A stretch of 42,807 nt of DNA from Micrococcales bacterium (lineage in GTDB: Bacteria > Actinomycetota > Actinomycetes > Actinomycetales > Cellulomonadaceae). The stretch lies in assembly GCA_009779195.1 (NCBI GenBank), contig WRET01000026.1, positions 1 through 42,807 on the forward strand. The letters are read 5' to 3'. The translations under genes were made by a program, and so were the position numbers. Numbering within the stretch: the first letter of the stretch is position 1; each line of letters starts with the position of its first letter. Under the pieces are notes generated by a model. The model had not been told where the DNA came from and did no database searches. It saw only the letters and a program-made list of their open reading frames with translations. Positions 1 to 7,379 of this stretch are shown here, piece by piece.

Positions 1-26
1 CACTGGTTCGATCCCAGTATCGCCCA
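1..26 (+). tRNA. 3' end of a tRNA gene (probably tRNA-Val), cut by the window edge
   Basis: The first bases form a complete T arm: stem ACTGG (2-6), loop TTCGATC (7-13) and stem CCAGT (14-18). The 3' acceptor strand ATCGCCC (19-25) and discriminator A (26) follow. CCA is not encoded; the next bases are CCG. The 5' strand would have to be GGGCGAT, which together with this T arm resembles actinobacterial tRNA-Val(GAC/CAC). The anticodon lies outside the window, so the amino-acid identity is from memory of the family and is tentative. Confidence 0.75.
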
Positions 27-186
27 CCGGTATCATCGCAGGTCAAGCATGGTTTTCGTCAGGTTGACGCAGTTGCTGCATCCTCCGTGCATCCTCCCCA
101 CGAGCCTGAGCAGCACAGGTGTTTGCCTCTTCGCGGGCACGCTGGACCAGGCGCTCGTCCACCGCGCACGCCTCCAGGAGGGCTAG

Positions 187-384
187 TTCATCGACGACCC
201 ACACAAACGCGAGTTCTACGAGCTGGAGACTCTGAGGGGCGGCTGGACCGGGCGTGAGATGCAGCGTCAGATCAGTTCGGGCTTGTTCGAGCGGCTTCTG
301 GTCTCCAGCGACCGCGAGTCGGTGATGGCGGTGGCGCGCAGGGAGCGCCTGCCCGAGAGCCCGGCCGAGATCAGCCTGCAGTGA
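187..384 (+). pseudogene. Remnant of YhcG/DUF1016-type PDDEXK nuclease protein
   Basis: A 65-codon open stretch after an in-frame TAG (184-186) ends at TGA (382-384). It reads REFYELETLRGGWTGREMQR followed by QISSGLFERLLVSSDRESV. This matches the conserved segment of YhcG-like proteins (DUF1016), where a YxxE...GWSxRxLxRQIxSxxxERLxxSxDK pattern is typical. The copy has no start codon, lacks the C-terminal PDDEXK nuclease domain and is far shorter than the roughly 350-residue family. It lies about 160 bp after a tRNA 3' end, a common integration site, so it is probably the scar of a lost or decayed mobile island. The family assignment is from the motif by eye. Confidence 0.6.
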
Positions 385-410
385 TGTCGATCCTCCGGCG
401 GTGATGTCGA
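381..410 (+). repeat. Short direct repeat GTGATGTCGA upstream of the lipid-like operon
   Basis: The decamer GTGATGTCGA occurs at 381-390 and again at 401-410, exactly 20 bp apart, which is two helical turns. It overlaps the stop of the nuclease remnant and lies about 150 bp before the first operon gene. It could be a regulator binding site or a relic of the decayed element; nothing in the sequence decides this. Confidence 0.35.
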
Positions 411-504
411 CGCGCGACGTGAGCCCTTGGGCCATGTCAGGGCACGCCTGTTCGTCGGTCATAGGCGAGGGCGACGGTCGCGTCGGGTGGAGCGGGTGAA
501 CAGC

Positions 505-510
505 TACGAT
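505..510 (+). promoter_or_regulatory. Possible -10 element for the 556-9993 operon
   Basis: TACGAT (505-510) matches the -10 consensus at four of six positions. It would give a transcript start near 517 and a short leader of about 40 nt before the ATG at 556. I see no convincing -35 hexamer at the right distance. It is the best candidate in the 385-555 gap, but weak. Confidence 0.25.
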
Positions 511-555
511 ATGTGCTGCTGTGGCCCACGCTGCCTCGAGACGAAGGATCTGTCC

Positions 556-2004
556 ATGTCCAAGGTCACCTACTTCTCCGGAGAGTCGTTCCCGCTGGAG
601 ATGCACAAGGTACGCATCATCCAGAAGCTGACTCTGCTCCCGATCGAAGAGCGGCTGCGGGCCGTGGAGGAGGCGGGGTACAACACGTTCTTGCTGCAGA
701 ACAAGGACGTGTTCTTGGACATGCTCACCGACTCGGGCGTCAACGCCATGTCGGACCGCCAGCAGGCGGCCATGCTCACCGCCGACGACGCGTACGCCGG
801 GTCCGAGACGTTCACGCGGTTGCACGCCAAGCTCTCCGAGGTCTTCGGCATGAAGTACTTCCTGCCCACGCACCAGGGGCGGGCTGCCGAGCACATCCTG
901 GCCCGGGGGTTCGTCAAACCCGGGCAGATCGTGGCGACGAACTACCACTTCACCACCACCAAGGCTCATATCACCGCGCAGGGCGGGGAGGTCGTCGAGC
1001 TGATCGAGCCGTCGGGGCTGTCGGTGACCAGCGACGAACCGTTCAAGGGCAACGTGGACATCGACGCCCTGACCAACCTCATCAACGAGCGCGGGGCCGA
1101 GAACATCGCGTTCTTCCGTGTGGAGACCGGGACCAACCTCGTGGGTGGGCAGCCGCACTCCCTGTCGAACCTGCGGGCTGTGTCGCATATCTGCCGGCGC
1201 CACGGCATCCCGTTGGTCATGGACGCGTCGTTGCTGGCCGACAACCTGTACTTCATCAAGACCCGCGAACCTGAGTGCGCCGACTGGTCTGTCGCCGATA
1301 TCTGGCTGGCCATCTCCCAGCTGTGCGACATCATCTACTTCTCGGCTCGCAAGCTCGGTTTCGGCCGTGGCGGCGGGATCGTCACCGACGACCTGAAGAT
1401 CTACGAGTCGCTGCGCGCCTGGGTGCCGATGTTCGAAGGGTTCCTCACTTACGGGGGTATGTCCGTACGCGAGATGGAAGCCATCACCATCGGGCTGGAC
1501 GAGACCCTCGACGAGGACATGATCAACCAGGGTCCGTTGTTCATCGCCCACTTCGTCGACGAGATGGAACGCCGCGGTATCCCCGTGGTCACCCCTGCGG
1601 GCGGGCTGGGCGCCCACGTGGACGCTATGCGGTTCCTCGACCACGTCGACCAACGCCAGTACCCGTCGGGGGCGCTGGCCGCCGCGGTGTACCTGGCTTC
1701 GGGTGTGCGGGGTATGGAGCGCGGGACCCTGTCGGAGCAGCGCGAACCTGACGGCACCGAGCCGCTGGCCCATATGGAGCTGTTGCGGCTGGCGTTGCCG
1801 CGCCGTGTGTTCACCTTGTCGCAGGTGCAGTACGCCACCGACCGGATCCACTGGGTGTACGCCAACCGTCGGATCGTCGGCGGGCTGGAGTGGGTCGAAG
1901 AACCTGAGATCCTGCGGTTCTTCTACGGCAGGCTGCGGGCGGTCGGCGACTGGCAGCACGCTCTCGTCGCCAAGTTCCGAGAAGATTTCGGTTCCAGCCT
2001 GTAA
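556..2004 (+). CDS. Tryptophanase/tyrosine phenol-lyase-like PLP enzyme (beta-eliminating lyase family)
   Basis: This is a 482-residue fold-type I PLP enzyme. The ATG at 556 is chosen over an upstream GTG because GAAGGA precedes it and the protein then begins where the family does. Family landmarks are PTHQGR (PLP phosphate region), the motif DASLLADNLYFIKTRE with the pyridine-nitrogen Asp at residue 223, the Schiff-base Lys at about residue 266 in SARKLGFGRGGG, and LPRRVFT near the C-terminus. True tryptophanases and tyrosine phenol-lyases have Arg three residues after that Asp (DATR/DSAR); here the residue is Leu226. The substrate may therefore differ from Trp or Tyr, although C-beta elimination or a related PLP reaction is likely. 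It is the first gene of an eight-gene operon with membrane-lipid-type enzymes, 15 nt before the next start. Family is sure; substrate is unknown. Confidence 0.85.
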   Translation: MSKVTYFSGESFPLEMHKVRIIQKLTLLPIEERLRAVEEAGYNTFLLQNKDVFLDMLTDSGVNAMSDRQQAAMLTADDAYAGSETFTRLHAKLSEVFGMKYFLPTHQGRAAEHILARGFVKPGQIVATNYHFTTTKAHITAQGGEVVELIEPSGLSVTSDEPFKGNVDIDALTNLINERGAENIAFFRVETGTNLVGGQPHSLSNLRAVSHICRRHGIPLVMDASLLADNLYFIKTREPECADWSVADIWLAISQLCDIIYFSARKLGFGRGGGIVTDDLKIYESLRAWVPMFEGFLTYGGMSVREMEAITIGLDETLDEDMINQGPLFIAHFVDEMERRGIPVVTPAGGLGAHVDAMRFLDHVDQRQYPSGALAAAVYLASGVRGMERGTLSEQREPDGTEPLAHMELLRLALPRRVFTLSQVQYATDRIHWVYANRRIVGGLEWVEEPEILRFFYGRLRAVGDWQHALVAKFREDFGSSL

Positions 2005-2019
2005 GGCACGGCCGTACCG

Positions 2020-2952
2020 GTGACCACGGACCAGTCCGTGCCCGCCACGATGGCCGGACGGTTACGCGTCTACCTGGCCGAGATGTACCCGGTGGTCTCG
2101 CGCCTGTTCGTGGCGTACGTGCTGTTCTTCGAGATCTACTTCCTCGTGCTGCTGACCAACGGGCACGAAGGGTTCGCTCTCACCGCGGCGGAGGCCGTGG
2201 CAGGGTTCACGATCTTCGCCTTCCTGCTCAGCCTGCGCGTGGCTGACGACTTCAAGGACTACGAGACCGACCTCACGCTCTTTCCCGAGCGTGCGCTGCC
2301 GTCAGGGCGGGTGACCAAACGAGACCTGGCCGTCATGCTGGTGGTGGTCGACACGGTCACCGTCGTGCTCAACGTGCTGGTCGTGCGCAACCATGTGTTC
2401 TTCGCACTCCTCGTGGCCTACGGGCTGGCCATGTCGTTCTGGTTCTTCGCCAAGTACCGCATCCAGCGTTCGTTGCCTCTGGCCTTGGTGACGCACAACC
2501 CGGTCCAGCTGGTCATGAACGTGTATGTCATCTCGTTCGCGTGCCAGCGCTACGGCATCGCCCTGGTCGGGTGGAACAACGTGCTCATCTTGTTCACCTT
2601 GTACTTCCCAGGTCTGATCTGGGAGATCGCCCGCAAGGTGCGTGCACCCCAAGACGAGACCGACTACGTCACCTACTCCCAGCTGTTCGGGGTGCGCGCA
2701 CCGGTGCTGGTCATCGCCGCGGTCATGGCCGCCGACGCGGTGACCAGCTCGCTGCTGGCCTACCAGCTGTACCCGTGGGCGGTGGTGACCGTCTTGGGTG
2801 CCTACGCGTTCTTGCTGGTCAGCTGTTGGCAGTTCGTACGCGACCCGCGACGGTTCGCCCTGGTTGACCGTGTCGTGGTGTACGAGTTCGTCGCCGAGGG
2901 GTCGATGGTCGTGTTCATCGCGGCCCGGCTGCTGGGGATCGGCGTGTCATGA
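2020..2952 (+). CDS. UbiA-family membrane prenyltransferase
   Basis: A 310-residue integral membrane protein with a GTG start and about eight to nine hydrophobic segments. The first Asp-rich motif of UbiA enzymes is present as DDFKDYETD, followed by the usual ALPSGRV. The second conserved loop reads EIARKVRAPQDETDYVTYSQ, which keeps acidic residues but not the canonical DxxxD spacing. Family members transfer a prenyl chain from a prenyl diphosphate to an aromatic or glycerol-type acceptor at the membrane; in archaea a UbiA enzyme makes the second ether bond of archaeol. Its stop overlaps the ATG of the CarS-like gene by 4 nt, suggesting translational coupling and a joint role. The prenyl donor and acceptor are not deducible. 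Confidence 0.8.
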   Translation: MTTDQSVPATMAGRLRVYLAEMYPVVSRLFVAYVLFFEIYFLVLLTNGHEGFALTAAEAVAGFTIFAFLLSLRVADDFKDYETDLTLFPERALPSGRVTKRDLAVMLVVVDTVTVVLNVLVVRNHVFFALLVAYGLAMSFWFFAKYRIQRSLPLALVTHNPVQLVMNVYVISFACQRYGIALVGWNNVLILFTLYFPGLIWEIARKVRAPQDETDYVTYSQLFGVRAPVLVIAAVMAADAVTSSLLAYQLYPWAVVTVLGAYAFLLVSCWQFVRDPRRFALVDRVVVYEFVAEGSMVVFIAARLLGIGVS

Positions 2953-3536
2953 GGTGGCTCGCCCAGATGTACACCACCTTGGCGCCAGGGCTGGTGGCGG
3001 GGGTGCTCAACATGGTCTGGTGCACAGCCCCTGTTGCACACGGGTTGGCGCGGCCTGTCGACGGTGGCCGGACCTGGCGCGGACGGCGCATCTTCGGCGA
3101 CAACAAGACCTGGAAAGGTGTGGTGGGGATGGCCGGGCTGGGCGCGGCCTGCGGCCTGGTGTGGGGTGGGGTGTGCGCTGCGGTCCCCGCCCTGCACGAC
3201 GCGAACCTGTTCTACACCCGACACACCAACACACCTGTTTTCAGCACACTCGTCGGATTGGCCGTCGGTTTGGCTTATGCTGCCGCCGAGCTACCTAACT
3301 CGTTCGTCAAACGACGGCTCGGCGTGGCACCGGGGAAACCAGCCCCGCGCCCGTGGGGCGTCGTGGTCACCGTGACCGACCAGGTCGACTCGGTGTTGGC
3401 GATGGTGCTGGTCGTCGCTGTGCTGGCGCCGATGAGCCCAGGTTTCTTCGCGGCGTACGTCGCCCTCGGAGGCGCCACCCACGCTGTGGTCAACCTGCTG
3501 CTGTACATCGTGCACCTGAGGAAGAACCCACTGTGA
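2949..3536 (+). CDS. CarS-like CDP-archaeol synthase family protein (DUF46)
   Basis: A 195-residue polytopic membrane protein, normal length for the CarS/DUF46 family. Conserved signatures are PVDGGRTWRGRRIFGDNKTW (archaeal CarS has PxDGG...RRxxGDGKTWRG), ELPNSFVKRRLGVAPG (CarS: GDLxxSFIKRRLG) and VTDQVDS (LDQLDF). In archaea CarS transfers CMP from CTP to an unsaturated archaetidic acid, making CDP-archaeol. Here it sits directly after a UbiA prenyltransferase and upstream of PssA- and PSD-type genes, the archaeal order of polar-lipid steps. I infer that it activates a prenylated or other lipid phosphate with CTP. Both ends overlap neighbouring genes by 4 nt. Confidence 0.8.
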   Translation: MRWLAQMYTTLAPGLVAGVLNMVWCTAPVAHGLARPVDGGRTWRGRRIFGDNKTWKGVVGMAGLGAACGLVWGGVCAAVPALHDANLFYTRHTNTPVFSTLVGLAVGLAYAAAELPNSFVKRRLGVAPGKPAPRPWGVVVTVTDQVDSVLAMVLVVAVLAPMSPGFFAAYVALGGATHAVVNLLLYIVHLRKNPL

Positions 3537-5887
3537 CCCCACTCGTCCGGCTGGTAGACGACACTCCTGCGAGCGTCGTCGGGACCAAAGCACGCCAGCT
3601 GGGCACGCTGGCCCGTGCAGGGCTCCCGGTGCCCGAAGGCTGGACGGTCCCCGTCGGCGCGGGGCACATGGCGCCCGACCTGGCCCCCGACCTGCTGGAG
3701 GCCCTGGCCTCGCTGCCCGACGACCGGTACGCGGTCCGGTCCTCCGCCGTCGCCGAAGACCTGGCCGGCGCGTCCTTCGCCGGGCAGTACACGACGGTGC
3801 TCGACGTGGCGCGCGACGACCTGCCTGGTGCGGTCCGCACCTGTTTGGCCTCGGCCGCGTCGGCGGGTGTCAGCGCGTACCTCGACCACCATGCGAACCT
3901 GGGCCGAGACGCCCACCCGGACCTGGGGGCACCGGGCATGGCGGTGGTCGTCCAGCGTATGGTCCGCGCCGACCACGCCGGTGTCGCCTTCACCCTCGAC
4001 CCGCTGACCGGTGCCGACACCGAGCTGGTGGTCGAGTACGTCGAGGGCCTGGGTGACGCGCTGGTCGCCGGACAGGTGGTCCCGCGCACCCGGCGCTACG
4101 ACTGGTACCACGAACGCTGGGACGACGAGGCGCCGTCCGACGGGCCGGCCCCAGCCCAGTGGGACGACCTGGCCGCAGCCTGCGTCGCCGCCCAGCAGCT
4201 GTACGGTTTCCCGTTGGACCTGGAGTTCGCCCTGGCCGACGGCAAGGTGTGGTTGCTGCAGGCCCGGCCTGTCACCCGGGTCACCCACACCAGGCTCACC
4301 GACATGTGGAGCACCGCGGACTTCAAGGACGGCGGGGTCTCGGCGACCACCTGCACCGCGTACATGTGGAGCCTGTACGACTACGTGTGGGAACGCTCGC
4401 TGCGCGACTTCCTGGTCACGTCCCGGCTCGTCTCACCGCAACGGCTGCGCCAGCTGGGGCAGATGCACTACGGGCGGCCCTACTGGAACCTGTCGGTGGT
4501 CAAGGAGGTGATGTCGCGTGTGCCCGGGTACCGCGAACGTGACTTCGACGAGGAGTTCGGTATCACCGGCTCCTACGACGGCGACGGGACCGTGACCGCT
4601 CTGAACGCGCGGACCGCTGCCTGGCTGGTCCCGGTGGCCTGGGTCCAGCGCCGCCTGCTGGCCCAGCGCGAACACCAGGCCGACGCTCTCGCAGCCGACC
4701 TGCGTGCCACGGTCGCGGCCCGCCTGGCCGAGCTGGACGACCTGGCCGAGGCACCGCTGCCCGACCTGCAGGCCGCGTTCGCCCGCCTCACACGCGAGGA
4801 CTACCTGACGAGCGAGACGACGTACTTCTGGCAGATCTTCCTCAACACCGTCCACCAGGCGCTGTTCCGCGACTGGATGGCCCGGCACGTCGACCGCGAC
4901 GGCTACCTGGAGCTCATCAGCGGGCTCGAAGACATCTCCCACCTGCGGCCGGTCACCAGCGTGTGGTCCCTGTCACGCCAGCTGCGTGCCACCGGCTGCG
5001 TGGACGAGGCAGCGTTCGGTGAGCACCTGGAACGTTTCGGCTACCACAGCGACAAAGAGCTCGACGTGTCGTACCCGAACTACGCCGAGCTGCCCGAGGC
5101 GGTCCGCCGGCAGGTCGGCGACCTGGCCAGGCTCGACGACGACGCCAACCCGCGTCTGCCTGTCGAGCGCCAGCACACCGCCTACCAGGCCCGCCTGGAC
5201 CACCTGCGAGCCCGGCGCGGCCCGCTGGGCCGGCGACGGTTGACCAGACGCGTCACACGTATGCGGACCCTGCTGTGGTGGCGCGAGGAGTTCCGGGACC
5301 TGTCCACCCAGCTCTACGACGTCATACGCCGCTACACCCTGGTGCTGGCCGGACGGTACGCCGCTGACGGCGTCCTGGACGCCGCCGAGGACGTGTGGCA
5401 CCTGGCGGTCGACGACCTGTGGGCTTACGGCGACGGGCGGCGCACCGCTGACGACCTGCGCTCACAGGTGACCCGCAACCGTCGCTATTTCGACGCGTAC
5501 CGGCACTACCACAGCGACAACGAGATCGGTCCGCTCCCACCAGCCAGGCCCGACGCCAGCGCCGACGGAAGCCTGCGTGGGGTGGGGTGCTCGGCTGGAC
5601 GGGTGGCTGGCCCGGCCCGTGTTGTGGCTGACCTTGACGACGTCGGACGTCTGCGCCCCGGTGACGTGCTGGTCACACGGTTCACAGACACCGGATGGAC
5701 GGCCTCGTTTGCGCTGGCCGCAGCGGTGGTCACCGAGTATGGCGGGACGTTGTGCCACGCAGCGATCGTCTCGCGCGAGTACGGTATCCCCTGCGTCGTC
5801 CACGCGACGGGTGCGACCTCGTGGCTCCACGACGGGCAGCACGTCACCGTGGACGGCGCTGCTGGTACCGTCGAGGTCTTCTCATGA
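3533..5887 (+). CDS. PEP-synthase/rifampicin-phosphotransferase-like phosphotransferase (ATP-grasp plus phospho-His domain)
   Basis: The GTG at 3533 (GTGA overlap with carS) gives 784 residues starting TPLVRLVDDTP. Residues 1-245 are a PPDK_N/PEP-synthase ATP-grasp domain: VGTKARQLGTLARAGLPVP, AVRSSAVAEDLAGASFAGQ, GVAFTLDPLTG and WLLQARPVT. Residues 246-690 are a poorly conserved helical linker that should bind the acceptor. The last 85 residues are the swivelling PEP-utilizer domain with TEYGGTLCHAAIVSREYGIP; His742 is the predicted phosphohistidine. This architecture matches rifampicin phosphotransferases and phenylphosphate synthase, which move the beta phosphate of ATP via His to a hydroxyl. 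Given its neighbours, a lipid or prenyl alcohol is a possible acceptor; this is inference. A true PEP synthase or antibiotic phosphotransferase role is less likely in this operon. Confidence 0.8.
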   Translation: MTPLVRLVDDTPASVVGTKARQLGTLARAGLPVPEGWTVPVGAGHMAPDLAPDLLEALASLPDDRYAVRSSAVAEDLAGASFAGQYTTVLDVARDDLPGAVRTCLASAASAGVSAYLDHHANLGRDAHPDLGAPGMAVVVQRMVRADHAGVAFTLDPLTGADTELVVEYVEGLGDALVAGQVVPRTRRYDWYHERWDDEAPSDGPAPAQWDDLAAACVAAQQLYGFPLDLEFALADGKVWLLQARPVTRVTHTRLTDMWSTADFKDGGVSATTCTAYMWSLYDYVWERSLRDFLVTSRLVSPQRLRQLGQMHYGRPYWNLSVVKEVMSRVPGYRERDFDEEFGITGSYDGDGTVTALNARTAAWLVPVAWVQRRLLAQREHQADALAADLRATVAARLAELDDLAEAPLPDLQAAFARLTREDYLTSETTYFWQIFLNTVHQALFRDWMARHVDRDGYLELISGLEDISHLRPVTSVWSLSRQLRATGCVDEAAFGEHLERFGYHSDKELDVSYPNYAELPEAVRRQVGDLARLDDDANPRLPVERQHTAYQARLDHLRARRGPLGRRRLTRRVTRMRTLLWWREEFRDLSTQLYDVIRRYTLVLAGRYAADGVLDAAEDVWHLAVDDLWAYGDGRRTADDLRSQVTRNRRYFDAYRHYHSDNEIGPLPPARPDASADGSLRGVGCSAGRVAGPARVVADLDDVGRLRPGDVLVTRFTDTGWTASFALAAAVVTEYGGTLCHAAIVSREYGIPCVVHATGATSWLHDGQHVTVDGAAGTVEVFS

Positions 5888-6492
5888 TCGCCGTCTTCCA
5901 CCGCAGCAACCTGGTCACCTACGCGAACATCGCGGTCGCCACACTGGGTGTCGTCCTGGTCGTCTCCGGCCAGGCCCTCGGGTGGGCCGTGGCATGTCTC
6001 ATCGTGGCCGGGGCCTGCGACCTGCTCGACGGGACTTTTGCCCGCCGGTTCGACCGCACCACCTTGCAGCGTTCCATCGGTGTCCAGCTGGACTCTCTGG
6101 CTGACGTGGTGGGTTTCGGCGCCCTGCCGGTGGTGCTCATGGCGGGACTGGGCGGATGGGTGTGGGCCAGCGCGGTGGTCGGCACGCTGTACGCCATCTC
6201 TGCTGTCAGCCGTCTGGCGTTCTTCAACGTGCACGCCTCCCCCGACCGTCCGGTGCCCTGCTACCGCGGGCTCCCGGTGACGTCCTCGGCGCTCATCCTG
6301 CCGGCGCTGTGGCTCACAGCACGGTGGGCTGGCTGGTCGGAGGCCAGGTTGTGGACCGTCGGCATGGCAGCGCTCGCGGTGGGTTTCGTCCTGGACGTGC
6401 GTGTGGGCAAACCCCGTGGTCAGGTGCTCGCGGCCTTGGCCGTGATCGCAGTCGGGTTCGTGGTAGCCGTCGTGTGGGAGACCGTCTGGTGA
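5884..6492 (+). CDS. pssA: CDP-alcohol phosphatidyltransferase, phosphatidylserine synthase type
   Basis: A 202-residue membrane protein starting at ATG 5884, which overlaps the preceding stop by 4 nt. The CDP-alcohol phosphatidyltransferase motif is complete: DGTFARRFDR, then GVQLDSLADVVGFG, containing the DG..AR...G...D...D residues that bind two metals and CDP. The LDSLADVVGFG form is the one seen in bacterial PssA and archaeal archaetidylserine synthases, which put L-serine on a CDP-activated lipid. The gene directly downstream is a phosphatidylserine decarboxylase homologue, so serine is the probable head group. The operon suggests that the substrate is the CDP-lipid made by the CarS-like protein; ordinary CDP-diacylglycerol is the alternative. 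Confidence 0.85.
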   Translation: MIAVFHRSNLVTYANIAVATLGVVLVVSGQALGWAVACLIVAGACDLLDGTFARRFDRTTLQRSIGVQLDSLADVVGFGALPVVLMAGLGGWVWASAVVGTLYAISAVSRLAFFNVHASPDRPVPCYRGLPVTSSALILPALWLTARWAGWSEARLWTVGMAALAVGFVLDVRVGKPRGQVLAALAVIAVGFVVAVVWETVW

Positions 6493-7379
6493 CCGCTGAG
6501 CAGACGGTGTACGACCGGGCGACAGGCACGACCTACACCGAACGTCCGGCAGGCACGTCGGCGCTGCGGGTGCTGTACGGCAACCGTGCGGTACGCCCGT
6601 TGACGAACGCCCTGGTCACCAGACGCTGGGTCTCGCGGGTGCTGGCCTGGCCGACCAGGCGCCGGGCCTCGACGAGGCAGATCCCGGCTTTCGTGGCCAC
6701 GCACAGTATCTGCCTCGACGACCACCCGGAACGCGCCTACACGTCGTTCGCCGACTTCTTCGTCCGTACGCTCAACCCTGGGGCCAGGCCGTTCGACCCG
6801 GACGTGCAGCGCCTGTGCTCCCCCGCCGACTCCAAGCTGCTGGCCGTGCCGGTGGGCTCGACTGTGCGTGTCAAAGGGTTCGACTACACCCTCGACCAGC
6901 TGGTGGGACGCGCGTGGACCGGACCGCAGCCGCGCTGGGCGCTGGTCTTCCGGCTCACCGTCGACGACTACCACCGCTTCAGCTACGTCGACGACTGCAC
7001 CGTCACCGACAGCTACGAGCTACCTGGCCGTCTGCACACCGTCGGCCCCTGGTCGGACGGACTGCCGGTGCTGGCCGAGAACCACCGCGTGGTCGCCTGG
7101 CTCGAGACCGAACGTTTCGGCACTGTCGTCGCTGTCGTCGTGGGGGCCATGACCGTCGGACGGGTGCTGGTCTACCCGCGCACCACCGCGGCCCGTGGCG
7201 ACGAGCAGGGCCGTTTCGAGCTGGGAGGCTCGACTGTGGTGCTGCTGACCGACGCGCAGGTCGACGACGACATCGTCGACCGTTCACGCCAAGGCGTCGA
7301 GACCCGCGTGCGCCTGGGCGAAGCAGTCGGCACCGCACCAGCAGCCGGCACTGCGCCAGCAACCGACACTGCGCCATGA
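6489..7379 (+). CDS. psd: Phosphatidylserine decarboxylase homologue
   Basis: The GTG at 6489 overlaps the pssA stop as GTGA and gives 296 residues. Family marks in order are SFADFFVRTLNPGARPFD, CSPADSKLL (usually SPADG), DYHRFSYVDD, an NHRVV segment, VVVGAMTVG, and ELGGSTVVLL near the end. Ser248 in GGST is the predicted self-cleavage site that becomes the pyruvoyl cofactor. The protein would convert a phosphoserine lipid head group to phosphoethanolamine on the membrane. The motif SPADS instead of SPADG is a small deviation. The C-terminal 15 residues are a low-complexity TAP-rich tail (repeats of GTAPA) not needed in the family. It may be the cell's general PSD or specific to the lipid made by this operon. 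Confidence 0.85.
   Translation: MTAEQTVYDRATGTTYTERPAGTSALRVLYGNRAVRPLTNALVTRRWVSRVLAWPTRRRASTRQIPAFVATHSICLDDHPERAYTSFADFFVRTLNPGARPFDPDVQRLCSPADSKLLAVPVGSTVRVKGFDYTLDQLVGRAWTGPQPRWALVFRLTVDDYHRFSYVDDCTVTDSYELPGRLHTVGPWSDGLPVLAENHRVVAWLETERFGTVVAVVVGAMTVGRVLVYPRTTAARGDEQGRFELGGSTVVLLTDAQVDDDIVDRSRQGVETRVRLGEAVGTAPAAGTAPATDTAP

Noticed and set aside
43-1959. A 638-codon open frame on the minus strand opposite the tryptophanase-like gene
   Set aside because: It is antisense to a clear enzyme gene, is rich in Arg/His/Gly/Val typical of GC-biased shadow frames, and shows no recognisable motif.
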